This document shows, in pieces, positions 32,583 through 44,383 of a DNA stretch of 64,000 nucleotides. Source of the stretch: Begonia masoniana (Eukaryota > Streptophyta > Magnoliopsida > Cucurbitales > Begoniaceae); assembly GCA_022432975.1 (NCBI GenBank), contig CM039511.1, positions 26,341,153 through 26,405,152 of the forward strand, in the 5' to 3' direction. The translations under genes and the position numbers were made by a program. Below the pieces are notes generated by a model that searched no databases, had not been told where the DNA came from, and saw only the letters and a program-made list of their open reading frames with translations. Positions within the stretch are counted from its first letter, which is position 1; each line of letters starts with the position of its first letter.

Positions 32583-32794
32583 GCGATCGATCTCTGCAAT
32601 TTGCAGAGATCGATCGCCGCCTGGTTGCTGTATGCATTGCAGCATGCAGCGATCGTTCTCTGCAAATTGCAGAGAACAATCGCTGCAATGCATAGCACGC
32701 AGCGATCGGTCTCTGCAAATTGCAGAGATCGATCGCTGCAATGCAAACAGCATGCAGCGATCGATCTCTGCAATTTGCAGAGATCGGTCGCTGC
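32583..32794. repeat. Four 35-41 nt near-perfect palindromes in LTR I
   Basis: 32583-32617 (17-bp arms, perfect), 32646-32686, 32699-32739 and 32754-32794 (20-bp arms of GCAGCGATCGATCTCTGCAA type, 1-nt centre). Hairpins 3 and 4 each contain one change that gives a G-U pair in RNA. Hairpin 2 has one C-A mismatch. Confidence 0.95.
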
Positions 32795-34130
32795 CTCTTC
32801 TTTTGTGCAGCAGAGACGGTTTTGTCCTCCCACCTTTGTTAAAGTTTATTTAATTTATTTAATAGTTTTTAATTGTTTTATTTAAATAGTTTAAGTTGTT
32901 TTTAAGTTAGATTTCAATTCCGATTTCGATTCTGGTTTCGATTTCGGTTTAGGTTCCGCCTAGAGTTTAACTAAAAATATAGGATAAAAAAAAAAAATAT
33001 TCGGGAAAAACGGGTACAGTTTTAGGGGTGTTACAGAACCCTCAAGGATCCTTGACACAACGACGAGTATGGTGTAGACCTTTCGGTCAAGCAAGTCACG
33101 AGAACTTACCTTGAGCGCGCTGGATCTCAAGCTTCGTCCACTGGAGTCGCGTGTCTGAGGTAAAACACGATATTTGCCGTTAAAACCGAATTAAGCTATT
33201 AAACATCCAAATTACAAAATCCTCAATTAACGAATTCTCCTAAATTCTCCACTTAGCTATTTAGAGCATTTCGAACGTTAATTAAAGCTTTATAATCCAA
33301 AATCTCTAGTTACGAGTTTTTCCTAAAAACCCGACATTTTACCAATTTATAACTTTTTCGCAAATTGACTTTTCTTCGTCCAATAACGTCCAACATGTTC
33401 AACATATACATAATTACGGCTAACCTATTAATTACGAGCCTTAATTCGCGTTTTTAACGAAAATCGATCGAAACCCTAATTGAAACCCTAATCCTAAATC
33501 GAACCGAAAACTCAGAATAAATGCTCAGAGACCGAAGCTGCATACCTAGGGTAGCGAGAGAAGAAGAAACCGTGAAGAAATCGGAACGAACGGAGGTCGG
33601 ACGGAGGTCGGAATGTTGAAAGTCGTCGGCGGCCGAGAGAGGGTTTGCTCTCTGTTCGTGAACGCCAGGAAGAGAAGAAGAAAAAGTGAAGAGAAAAGAG
33701 GATTTTTGTTATTTTATAAAATTGATTTTACAAATTACCGTTTTGCCCTTCTTTGATTTTTATATTGATTCCGTCCTTCGGTTCGTTAATCGTCTAGCCA
33801 TTCAGTTTCACCCAATCTCCATACTTCACTAATACGTCCAACTTATTATCTGGGATTTAATAAAACTGTCCGTTCGCAATTTGGACCTCGTTTACTATTT
33901 TTACGAGAACGTCTTTTACATTACGAAAAGTGTATTTACTCGGAATATCGTGTTTGATCTCTGAAAATTCCCGTAAATTCATTAAAATTCTTATTATTCG
34001 ATAGAATCGTAATGACGTTTTCTTTTTGTGAAACGGACCTGGTTTGACATATTTACCAAAAATGCCACTATATAATAAAATACGAATATAATATAATATA
34101 TCCAAAAACCCGTACAAGCCGGATATTACA

Positions 34131-34143
34131 TTCTACCCTCCTT
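34131..34143 (-). other. Polypurine tract of H
   Basis: The minus strand reads AAGGAGGGTAGAA directly before the 3' LTR at 34130. Confidence 0.9.
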
Positions 34144-34170
34144 ATTCAGAATTTTGTCCACAAAATTAAA

Positions 34171-37100
34171 TCATGCAAACAAATCAGGATACTTAGTCAT
34201 CATATCCTGCTGTCGTTCCCACGTTGCCTCTTCCACCTCGTGGTTCCGCCATAGGACTTTGACCAGTGGAATCTCTTTGTTGCGTAGAACCTTGATGGAA
34301 TGCTCTAAAATACGTACCGGCCTCACCTCATAGCTCAAGGTAGGCTGTACCTCGATCTCTGTAGCCTCCACAATATGCGATGGGTCACGTAGACATCTCC
34401 GAAGCATAGATACGTGGAACACATCGTGGATACCCTCCATAGAAGCTGGAAGCTGCAGTCTGTACGCCAACTTCCCGATCCTCTTTAGAATAGGAAAGGG
34501 CCCCACATAACGAGGGTTTAGCTTACCCCTCCTTCCAAATCTCGTAACGCCTTTGAACGGAGAAACTTTAAGGTAGACCTCGTCACCTTCTTCAAACTCT
34601 AGCTCTCTCCGTCTAGTGTCAGCATAGCTCTTCTGTCTGCTCTGAGCTACCTCGATACGCTGTCGGATAATGGCAATCTGCTCTGCCGTCTGCTGTAGAA
34701 TCTCTGGACCAACGATGCTGGCCTCACCAACCTCGTCCCAATATAACGGAGACCTACATTTCCGACCATATAGCGCCTCGTACGGTGCCATGCCAATAGT
34801 AGCCTGGAAGCTGTTATTATAAGAGAACTCGATCAGTGGCAAATACCTGCTCCACGATCCCTGAAACTCCAGCACACACGCTCTGAGCATATTCTCAAGA
34901 ATCTGGTTCGTCCTCTCTATCTGACCATCAGTCTGAGGATGGAACGCTGTGCTGAAATTAAGCTGAGTCCCCATAGCTCTGTGTAAACTCTTCCAGAACT
35001 TGGACGTGAATCTCGGATCTCTGTCGGAGACAATAGAAACTGGCACGCCGTGTAATCTGACAATCTCCTGTACATAGAGCTCGGCGAGCTGATCCATAGA
35101 CGATGTCATCTTCACAGGCAAAAAGTGAGCCGACTTTGTCAATCGGTCCACAATAACCCAAATGCCGTCATGGCCTCTCGTAGTCCTCAGGAGCCCCACA
35201 ATGAAATCCATGGAGATCTGCTCCCACTTCCACTCCGGAATCGGCAGTGGCAACAGTGTTCCAGCGGGTCTCTGGTGCTCAGCCTTTACCTGCTGACATA
35301 CTAGGCAGGTCTCAACGTACTTGGCAACCTCCCTCTTCATGTTCGGCCACCAGAAGTGCTGTCTCAAATCCCGGTACATCTTGGTACTTCCCGGGTGCAC
35401 AGAATATGACGAAGAATGTGCCTCGGCCAATATCTCCTTCTTTAGATCCTCGTCACTAGGCACGTACCACCTATGCCTGAACTTAAGAATACCATCCTCT
35501 GATAAATGGAAATCTGACGAGTCTCCCAATGTCATGCTCGATCGAAGCTCCATACACTCCGTATCACTCTGCTGAGCCTCGCGTATACGATCAAGAATAG
35601 TTGGCCTGAGAGAAATGTTGGCAAGCATATAGGACAACTCTGCCACTATCTCCACATCGAATCTCTCAATCTCAGACCGCAGCGTAACTGACATCGCTGC
35701 TAATGATGGCTGACTCGCAGAAGGAACTCTACTCAATGCATCAGCTACCTTGTTCGCCTTTCCTGGGTGGTACTTGATATCAAAATCGTAATCGTTGACG
35801 AACTCAAGCCATCGCCTCTGTCGCATATTCAGCTCTTTCTGCGTAAATAAGTACTTCAAGCTCTTGTGGTCGGAAAATATCTCGCACTGCTGCCCATATA
35901 AATAATGCCTCCATATCTTCAGTGCGAACACCACAGCTGCTAACTCGAGGTCGTGCGTGGGGTAATTCTGCTCGTACGGCTTCAACTGCCGAGAAGCATA
36001 AGAAATAACTCTCCCCTCCTGCATCAATACACAACCGAGTCCCACTCCCGATGCATCACAATAAACACTGTATCTGATACCTTCATCAGGTAATGCCAGT
36101 ACTGGAGCGGTGGTCAATCTCTGCTTTAACTCCATAAAACTATCATCACAAGCAGCCGACCATGTAAATCTCTCGTTCTTCCGAGTCAATCGTGTAAGAG
36201 GAAGTGCGATCCTCGAGAATCCCTCTATAAACTTCCGATAATAACCGGCCAACCCGAGAAATCCACGCACCTCACGTACGTTCTTCGGCTGTGGCCAATC
36301 TCTGACCACCTGAATCTTACTCGGATCCACAGAAACTCTGTCCTGTGATATAATATGGCCAAGGAAGCTCACCCTGTCAAGCCAGAACTCGCACTTCGAA
36401 AACTTTGGATACAGATAGTGCTGACATAGGGTCCTTAGAACAATCCTCAAATGCTCCTCGTGTTCTTCCTTCGTTTAGAGTAGATCAATATGTCGTCGAT
36501 GAAAACCACCACGAACTTGTCCAGATACTCCTTGAAGACACGGTTCATCAGGTCCATAAACGCTGCAGGGGCATTAGTAAGTCCAAAAGACATGACAAGG
36601 AACTCATAATGCCCATACCTCGTTCGGAAGGCTGTCTTCGGTATATCATCCCTACGGACCTTCAGCTGATTGTAACCCGAGCAGAGATCAATCCTGGAAA
36701 ATACTCGGGCACCCTGTAGCTGATCAAATAAGTCGTCAATCCGGGGCAGTGGATACTTATTCTTCACTGTGAGCTTATTCAGCTCCCTGTAATCAATGCA
36801 CATCCTGAGGGTCCCGTCTTTCTTCTTGGCGAATAGAACAGGCGCACCCCAGGGTGAAACACTGAGTCGAATGAAACCTTTCTCCAATAACTCATCAAGC
36901 TGAGTCCTCAACTCTCTCAACTCGGCTGGTGCCAACCGGTATGGGTTCTTAAACCTCGGTGCAGAGTTAGGATATACGTCAATAGTGAACTCAATCTCCC
37001 GGTCCGGTGGTAGTCCGGGAAGATCATCGAGAAAGATGCCAGAAAACTCTCTGACTATAGGAATATCGCTCGGCTTCAATCCGCTGAGCAACCGACAATC

Positions 37101-38632
37101 AAAGACAGAGGCCAAATAAATAGAGCACGCACCTTTGAACTGCTCGTTGACCTCCACAGAATAAGAGATAGGCGATCCAGTCAATCGGTTCCTCGCCTGA
37201 TAGGAAAACTCGGCTCTATCCGGGGGTCGGAAGGCCACAATCCCGGAGCGACAATCGATGGTGGCGAAGTGCTGTGCTAGCCAGTCCATCCCCAAAATAA
37301 GATCGTACCGCTCTATGCTCATAACTATCAAACGAGCATAAAGGGTAATACTCCCCACCGAGACGATATTGCCCTGGAGAATACGATCTGAACGCATATG
37401 CTCTCCCGAAGGCAGCATCACACTGTACTCATACTCTGACGGCCCAGACTCTAACCCCAATCTAGCCATACATGCGGTCGATACAAAGGAGTGCGTAGCT
37501 CCAGTATCCATCAAAGTAAACACAGTAGCGCCCATAAGCAAAATAGTACCTGCAATCACGGCAAGCTGAGCCTTGTCATCAACATCGTCAGGCCCGATCA
37601 ACGCAAAAACCCTGGGCATAACCCTCCTCTGATCATCGCCTGGTAGATCTCGACCCGGATGCGGGCAATCTCTAACAAAATGGCCGACTCCACCACATCT
37701 GTAGCATTTATTAGAGCCAACACGGCACTCGCCACTATGTTCTTTCTGGCACAAGGGCCACCATGGCATCTGAGAAGCCCCCTGTATCTGCTTCCCCTTA
37801 CCCCGATCATTACCTCCCTCGAGAGGTCTCTTCACACCCCGCTGCTGTGGCTGGGGCGGTGCTCTGGGCTGCCAACCTCGGCTCTGCGACTGAGGTCGTA
37901 TCTCGCGGAAGAAGCCCTTAGCTGGCTCCCTCGGCCTAATACAAGTTGCTCTGGCAGCCTCAATATCCAGAGCTCTGGCTGTAATATCAGAATATGCCGC
38001 ATCAATAATACCTGAGACTACCACGTGCATCCGAATCTCCGGATTAAGTCCCTCCATAAAGTGGTGCACCTTCTCCTCATTATCGCTGACAAGGCGAGGT
38101 GCAAATCGTGATAAAGCCTCAAATCTCCGAATATAATCTGCAACTGAACCAGTCTGCTTCAGCTGCATAAACTCGTTCCTCTTGGCCACTCTCACCGTGC
38201 GGCTGAAATACTTATCGAAGAATAGAAACTTGAACCGATCCCAAGTCATCACAGATACATCCGTCGTCACCTTGATCGAGTCCCACCAGAAACGGGCATC
38301 CATCGCTAAGTGAAAGGTAGCATAAGCCACCTTGCTCCCGTTCCCAACCTCGGCATAAGCCAACATATCACCATAACCCGGATCCATTCCTCGGCACGTG
38401 TCGGATCCGTTGACTGGCCCTCGAATACTGGAGGCCGTAGGCTTTGAAACCTCTGCATACCCTAATTACTGGGGACTATTAGCTCCTGAGCCCTCTGATT
38501 CTCTCGCTGGTTATCTCGATTCACTAGGTCTGTAATTTGTTGCGCTTGCCGGTCCATATGCTGAGACTGGCGGTCAATCAACTCCGTAAGTCGATCCATC
38601 GCGTCATCTCTAGGATCTCTTCCTCGAACCAT
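34171..38632 (-). pseudogene. gag-pol: gag-pol polyprotein of H, lightly damaged
   Basis: It starts at ATG 38632 (MVRGRDPRDDAMDRLTELID) and ends at 34171. Order: gag; knuckle [14 protein letters not shown]; protease DTGATHSF near 37500; RT with [11 protein letters not shown] and catalytic FIDD near 36490; RNase H ([34 protein letters not shown]); integrase with CX2C (CLVCQQ) and intact D, D, E residues (SMDF, SDRDPRF, IERTNQ); GPY/F-like RYVGPFPIL; and a chromodomain-like tail ([16 protein letters not shown]). Damage: one TAG at 38462-38464 where relatives have CAG, a 1-bp deletion near 38373 and a 1-bp deletion near 36455 just after FIDD. The 34171-36450 frame (RT end to stop) is open. Confidence 0.95.
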
Positions 38633-38645
38633 ATTTATAAAACTA

Positions 38646-38708
38646 CTATAAAATTCAAACAAGTACTCTCTAAGAAACAAAATCGAATAAAGGTGTAAAC
38701 AGACTTAC
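38646..38708 (-). other. Intron-like segment between PBS and gag (63 nt), element H
   Basis: The minus strand has CAACT followed by GTAAGT at 38708 and acceptor TTTATAG ending 38646, 13 nt before ATG 38632. Confidence 0.6.
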
Positions 38709-38775
38709 AGTTGATGAAGGATGTCCGCGTAGTGGCTGTGCAGTCGAGCAGTCTACAGAATCGATTTTAAAACCC

Positions 38776-38791
38776 GGGGGCTCTGATACCA
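38776..38791 (-). other. Primer-binding site of H
   Basis: Minus-strand TGGTATCAGAGCCCCC, 4 nt inside the 5' LTR boundary at 38796. Confidence 0.95.
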
Positions 38792-39060
38792 TAAATGTAA
38801 CGACCCTAAGTCCGTACCCATTTACCCGTACAAATTTTTCATTTTATACTTTTTACTTTTTTATTCTTTAAATTAAACTTACTGTGTAATCTAAACTGAG
38901 GTTGAAATCGGAACTGAAAACGGAATTGAAATCGAACCTTGAAATCATTTAAAATATAAACTAAAACAATTTAAATAAAACTTAAAAACATTTAATAAAA
39001 ACGTTTAAAAACCACGCAGAAGAAAGGAGGGCAAAACTGTCCAGGCCCCCGAAATTAGAG

Positions 39061-39200
39061 GCAGCGACCAGTGCAGCGACTGGTCGCTGCATCGCTGCGC
39101 CGAGGCAGCAATCGATCTCTGCGCTGCAGCAGAGATCGATCGCTGCATTGCTTCACAGCATCAGCGATCGATCTCTGCTCTGCAGCAGAGATCGATCGCT
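39061..39200. repeat. Hairpin array in the 5' LTR of H (three hairpins)
   Basis: 39061-39090 (12-bp arms), 39105-39146 (18-bp arms with one mismatch from a G-to-A change) and 39163-39200 (17-bp arms, CTGC loop). One 56-bp unit is absent relative to the 3' LTR. Confidence 0.93.
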
Positions 39201-40403
39201 GCACACAATGCAGCGATCCCCTCCTTCAAACTCCCCAACGCTTCACCGACAATTCTCCTCAACACTTCATGCTTCACAAACACATCAATTAGCTCTCTGG
39301 AAGTCTGAATTCCAGAGAGCAAAATTCTATTACTTCACGCCTATAATCACAACAATGTTTCAAAATTTCAAACTTTCATCTCTCTGGAATCCGATTCCAG
39401 AGAGCAACCCTTTTACAATTCTCTTCCGCTTGCAGCGGACTTTACGAAGTCCAACTGCATGGATAGCTCTAAAAACCGAGCTATCCGTAACAACCTACAA
39501 ACAACATTTCATAACGTTTTCATTTAACTTAAACATTTAAACCAAAACATTTCATAACGTTTATCAAAACTGTTTATACCAAAGCGTTTTACATACAATT
39601 ACCAAAACGTTATCTAACCCCTATCCAGATCCAAGCACCCTAATATGTTCTATACAGTTTATCATCAATCCAAAATGTCTCAAAAACCCCAAAACCTTTA
39701 CGTACATCCCCCACGGGTCAAAACGTGCCTCGACTGCTCAGCGCACTCCCACGGCCATCATCCATCAGCTGCTCCTACGTCAGGAGGAGGAATATCATCC
39801 TCACCTAGGTCAACGTAACCTATAACGTCACCTACACCATACAGACACATATGAGATATTGAAATCTCAGTAAGCTACGTAAATGCAGATGCATGCGTGC
39901 GTATGCCATTCATAAAACGTGCAGATTACAGATTCATATTCAGATACATTTTCATTCTTTTCATTACGTCACAGACAGATTGTTACCGAGATATCAGCCC
40001 TCTAAATGGAAAGGATACATCCCGCGGTCGGACTACCACTTTCGATTTAGAGGAGGGGGGTACATGCTCACAAACCCTACAGCCATGCCTGAGCCCCACC
40101 TCGCGTAACCAGATACAGATACAGATACAGATTACGTACATTAATTACAGAGGTTCATTTCTTTCCTTAAAACACGTGCGGAAATCCATTTTCTATGACA
40201 TTTGAAATACGTGATGCATGAACAGTTAATCAGCGGAAAGTAAACAAACAGCATACATATCAACAAGACAATACAACATAACCTATAAACAACCAACCTA
40301 ACTACCCAACCTAAACAACGTAAAACAAGGAACCCTCAAGGATCCTTGACACAACGACGAGTATGGTGTAGACCTTTCGGTCAAGCAAGTCACGAGAACT
40401 TAC

Positions 40404-40448
40404 CTTGAGCGCGCTGGATCTCAAGCTTCGTCCACTGGAGTCGCGTGT
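40404..40448 (-). other. Predicted 45-nt LTR short exon, element H 5' LTR
   Basis: Minus strand, between TTTTACCTCAG and AAG followed by GTAAGT. Its sequence (ACACGCGACTCCAGTGGACG at the start) differs from the G exon, but its length is identical. Confidence 0.55.
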
Positions 40449-41429
40449 CTGAGGTAAAACACGATATTTGCCGTTAAAACCGAATTAAGCTATTAAACAT
40501 CCAAATTACAAAATCCTCAATTAACGAATTCTCCTAAATTCTCCACTTAGCTATTTAGAGCATTTCGAACGTTAATTAAAGCTTTATAATCCAAAATCTC
40601 TAGTTACGAGTTTTTCCTAAAAACCCGACATTTTACCAATTTATAACTTTTTCGCAAATTGACTTTTCTTCGTCCAATAACGTCCAACATGTTCAACATA
40701 TACATAATTACGGCTAACCTATTAATTACGAGCCCTAATTCGCGTTTTTAACGAAAATCGATCGAAACCCTAATTGAAACCCTAATCCTAAATCGAACCT
40801 AAAACTCAGAATAAATGCTCAGAGACCGAAGCTGCATACCTAGGGTAGCGAGAGAAGAAGAAACCGTGAAGAAATCGGAACGAACGGAGGTCGGACGGAG
40901 GTCGGAATGTTGGAAGTCGTCGGCGGCCGAGAGAGGGTTTGCTCTCTGTTCGTGAACGCCAGGAAGAGAAGAAGAAAAAGTGAAGAGAAAAGAGGATTTG
41001 TGTTATTTTATACAATTAATTTTACAAATTACCGTTTTGCCCTTCTTTGATTTTTATATTGATTCCGTCCTTCGGTTCGTTAATCGTCTAGCCATTCGGT
41101 TTCACCCAATCTCCATACTTCACTAATACGTCCAACTTATTATCTGGGATTTAATAAAACTGTCCGTTCGCAATTTGGACCTCGTTTACTATTTTTACAA
41201 GAACGTCTTTTACATTACGAAAAGTGTATTTACTCGGAATATCGTGTTTGATCTCTGAAAATTCCCGTAAATTCATTAAAATTCTTATTATTCGATAGAA
41301 TCGTAATGACGTTTTCTTTTTGTGAAACGGACCTGGTTTGACATATTTACCAAAAATGCCACTATATAATAAAATACGAATATAATATAATATATCCAAA
41401 AACCCGTCTAAGCCGGATATTACAAAAAT

Positions 41430-43433
41430 GAGAAGTTTGTATGGTCGGCTGCTTGTGATGACAGTTTCATGGAGTTAAAGCAGAGATTGACCACCGCTCA
41501 AGTATTGACTCTACCTGTTGAGGGTGGCCAGTTAAGTATTTATTGTGACGTGTCTGGAATTGGGCTCGTTTGTGTATTGATGCAGGAAGGAAGAGTTATT
41601 GCTTATGCTTCTTGGCAGATAAAGCCATATGAGCAGAATTACCCTACGCACGACCTTGAGTTAGCAACTGTGGTCTTCGCACTGAAGATATGGAGACATT
41701 ATTTATATGGGTAGCAGTGCGAGATATTTTCCGACCACAAGAGCTTGAAGTATTTATTTACGCAGAAGGAGCTGAATATGCGACAGAGAAGGTGGCTTGA
41801 GTTCGTCAAAGATTACGATTTCGATATAAAGTACCACCCAGGAAAGGTGAACAAGGTAGCTGATGCTTTGAGTAGAATGCCTTCTACGAGTCAGCCTTTA
41901 CTTGCAGCGATGTTGGTTACGCTGCGGTCTGAGATTGAGAGGTTTGATGTGGAGATAGTGGCAGAGTTGTCCAGTATGCTCACCAACATTTCTCTCAGGC
42001 CGATTATTTTGGATAAGATACGCGAAGCTCAGCAGAATGATACGGAGTGCGAGGAGCTTCGATCGAGCATGACCTCTGGAGACTCATTTGATTTCCATTT
42101 ATCCGACGATGGTGTTCTAAAGTTCAGGCATAGGTGGTACGTGCCTAATGATGAGGATCTGAAGAAAGAGATATTGGCCGAGGCACATTCTTCTGTATAT
42201 TCTGTGCACCCGGGAAGTACCAAGATGTACTGGGATTTAAAGCAACATTTCTGGTGGCCAAATATGAAGAGAGAGGTCGCCAAGTACGTTGGAACCTGTT
42301 TAGTCTCTCAACAGGTAAAGGCAGAGCACCAGAGACCGGCCGGAACATTACAGCCACTGCCGATTCCGCAGTGAAAATGGGAGCAGATCTCCATGGAATT
42401 TATTATGGGGCTCCTGAGGACGACGAAGGGCCATGATGGCATTTGGGTGATTGTGGACCGATTGACAAAGTCGGCCCACTTCTTATCTGTGAAGATGACT
42501 TCTTCGATGGATCAGCTCGCAGAGCTTTATGTGCAAGAGATTTTGAGATTGCACGGAGTACCAGTTTCGATTGTCTCAGATAGAGATCCGAGATTTACAT
42601 CGAAGTTCTGGAAGAGTCTGCACAAAGCTATGGGGACTCAGCTTAATTTCAGCACGACATTTCATCCTCAGACTGATGGTCAGACAAAGAGGACGAATCA
42701 GATTTTGGAGGATATGCTCAGAGCTTGTGTGCTGGAGTTTCAGGGCTCGTGGAGCCGATATTTACCTCTGATTGAGTTCTCGTACAACAACAGCTTCCAG
42801 GCTATCATCGGGATGGCTCCGTACGAAGCTTTATATGGGCGAAAGTGTAGGTCTCCATTGTATTAGAACGAGGTTGGTGAAGCCAGTATTGTTGGTCCCG
42901 AGATCCTACAACAAACGGCAGAGAAGATTGCCGTTATCAGACAGCGCATCGAGATAGCTCAGAGTCGACATAAGAGCTATGCTGACACGAGACGGAGGGA
43001 ACTGGAATTCGAAGAAGGTGACGAGGTTTATTTGAAAGTTTCTCCGTTTAAAGGTGTGATGAGATTTGGAAGGAAGGGCAAGTTGAATCCTCGTTATGTA
43101 GGGCCCTTTCCTATTCTGAAGAAGATCGGGAAGTTGGCGTACAGATTAGAGTTTCCAGCTTCTATAGAGGGTATCCACGACGTATTTCATGTGTCCATAC
43201 TTCGGAAGTGTTTACGTGATCCATCACATGTCGTGGAGGCAACAGAGATCGAGGTACAGCCTACCTTGACTTATGAGGAGAGGCCAGTACGTATTTTGGA
43301 GTCTTCCATCAAGGTATTGCCCAACAAAGAGATTCCGCTAGTCAAGGTATTGTGGCGGAACCACGAGGTGGAAGAGGCTACTTGGGAGCGACTGCAGGAT
43401 ATGATGGCTAAGTATCCTGAGTTGTTTGTATGA
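41430..43433 (+). pseudogene. gag-pol: gag-pol of G, C-terminal part (RNase H, integrase, chromodomain)
   Basis: It continues the frame of 26280-28727 after H and the duplicated AAAAT (667 codons plus stop), so the undamaged frame would be 1483 codons. RNase H Asp lies in IYCDVSG (residue about 856). The integrase zinc-finger CX2C is CLVSQQ, so a Cys is lost. The first catalytic position is Glu (SMEF, about 1139), the second SDRDPRF is intact (about 1200), and the third reads TKRTNQ, with Lys for the catalytic Glu. GPY/F and a chromodomain-like tail follow. Stops at 41712, 42372 and 42864 are again CAG or TGG transitions. Confidence 0.95.
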
Positions 43434-43460
43434 TTTAATTTTGTGGGGAAAATTCTAAAT

Positions 43461-43473
43461 AAGGTGGATGGAA
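43461..43473 (+). other. Polypurine tract of G
   Basis: AAGGTGGATGGAA immediately before the 3' LTR start TGTAATACCCG at 43474. Confidence 0.92.
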
Positions 43474-44383
43474 TGTAATACCCGATTTTTACGGGATATT
43501 AATATTATAATATATGATGGCATTTTTGTAAATATGTTAAATCAAGTCTGTTTTGCAAACGGAATTTTAAGAAATTTACGAGAATTTTCGGAGTAATAAC
43601 GCTATATTTCGAGTAATTGCGTTTCTCGTAATATAAAAGACGTTTTAGTAAAAATAGTAAACGAGGTTCTATTTGCAAACGGACAGTTTTAATAAATTTC
43701 GAATAATAAGTTGGACTTATTGGTGAAATAAGGAGATTTGGTGAAAACGAATAGCTAGTTAATTAACGAAACAAAGGACGAAACAAATAGAAAATCACAG
43801 GAAGGGCAAAACGGTAATTTGCCAAGTCAATATTATAAAAAATAACAAATCTCTTCTTCCTTCACCATTTTCACGCCAGAGAGCTTCTCCTCCTGCGATT
43901 TCCTCTCTGCTAGCCGACGATCTCCTCCGTTCCGACCTCCGTTTCTCCTCCGATCGACTCGTTTCCTCCGTGTTTTCTTCTCCTGTCGCAACCCTAAGTA
44001 CGAATCTATGATTTCAGAACGTTAGTTTTCAGTTTTCATGGAGTTAGGATGTTAGGGTTTCGTTAGGGTTTATGTTAAAAATGCAATTTAGGGTTCAAAA
44101 TTGATAGGTTTATCGTAATTAAGGATATAGTGAATGTATTGGACGTTATTGGACAAATTCAATTGATTTAGGACGAATGTTAAAATGTGTAAATTTTCAG
44201 GTTTTAGGGAAAAACTCGTTAATTGTTGTTTCGAGGTATCAGTCGTAAATTGTTCGTCAATATGCCTCGATTAGTTTAGTTAGAACTTTTAGGAATTTCC
44301 TTAGTTAAGGTTTCGTTAAATTTGGACGTTTAGTAACTTAAACTTGTTTTAACATCGACCGTTGTGTTTTGCCTAAGACAAAC
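43474..44383 (+). mobile_element. 3' LTR of G, first part, interrupted by J
   Basis: Homologous to 23541-24482 with a 32-bp deletion after GCAAACGGA. The last five bases, CAAAC (44379-44383), are the TSD of J. J entered a few bases into the predicted short exon. Confidence 0.95.

Larger units (their letters stand above)
30323..33035 (+). mobile_element. Solo LTR I inside the 3' LTR of H
   Basis: 2713 bp from TGTAATACCCAG to GGGGTGTTACA with TSD GAACC (30318-30322, 33036-33040). The empty site is visible in the other H LTR near 40333. Splice-like layout: donor GTAAGT 30898; acceptor TTGCTTAG ending 31148; 45-nt exon 31149-31193; donor GTAAGT 31194; acceptor TATGGTGTAG ending 32002. A 22-bp tandem array lies in intron 2 and long palindromes in the downstream zone. 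It is a distant relative of H and G LTRs. Confidence 0.96.
28728..34130 (-). mobile_element. 3' LTR of H (left), containing solo LTR I
   Basis: 2685 bp after removing I and one GAACC. Reading minus, it starts TGTAATATCCGGC at 34130 and ends TAGGGTCGTTACA at 28728. It contains three GCAGCGATCGATCTCTGC hairpins where the 5' LTR has two. I is inserted at 30323 within the intron-2 region. Confidence 0.95.
28728..41424 (-). mobile_element. Complete Ty3/gypsy chromovirus H, nested in the pol gene of G
   Basis: TSD AAAAT at 28723-28727 and 41425-41429; the pol frame of G reads across when H and one TSD are removed. LTRs 28728-34130 (containing solo LTR I) and 38796-41424; internal region 34131-38795 (4665 bp). 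Without I the element is about 9.98 kb. The LTRs are nearly identical except for a 56-bp hairpin unit, and coding damage is light, so H is young relative to G. Confidence 0.96.
38796..41424 (-). mobile_element. 5' LTR of H (right)
   Basis: 2629 bp. TATAAAATAA at 41003-41012 (minus). Donor CCCTAG followed by GTATGC at 40839; acceptor TTTTACCTCAG ending 40449; 45-nt exon 40404-40448; donor AAG followed by GTAAGT at 40403; acceptor TATGGTGTAG ending 39832. The hairpin zone is 39061-39200. This is the uninterrupted reference copy for the LTR that hosts I. Confidence 0.95.

Noticed and set aside
34171..38632. Endogenous pararetrovirus
   Set aside because: The gene order with integrase and chromodomain, LTRs, PBS, PPT and TSD identify an LTR retrotransposon; no movement protein or coat motif was seen.
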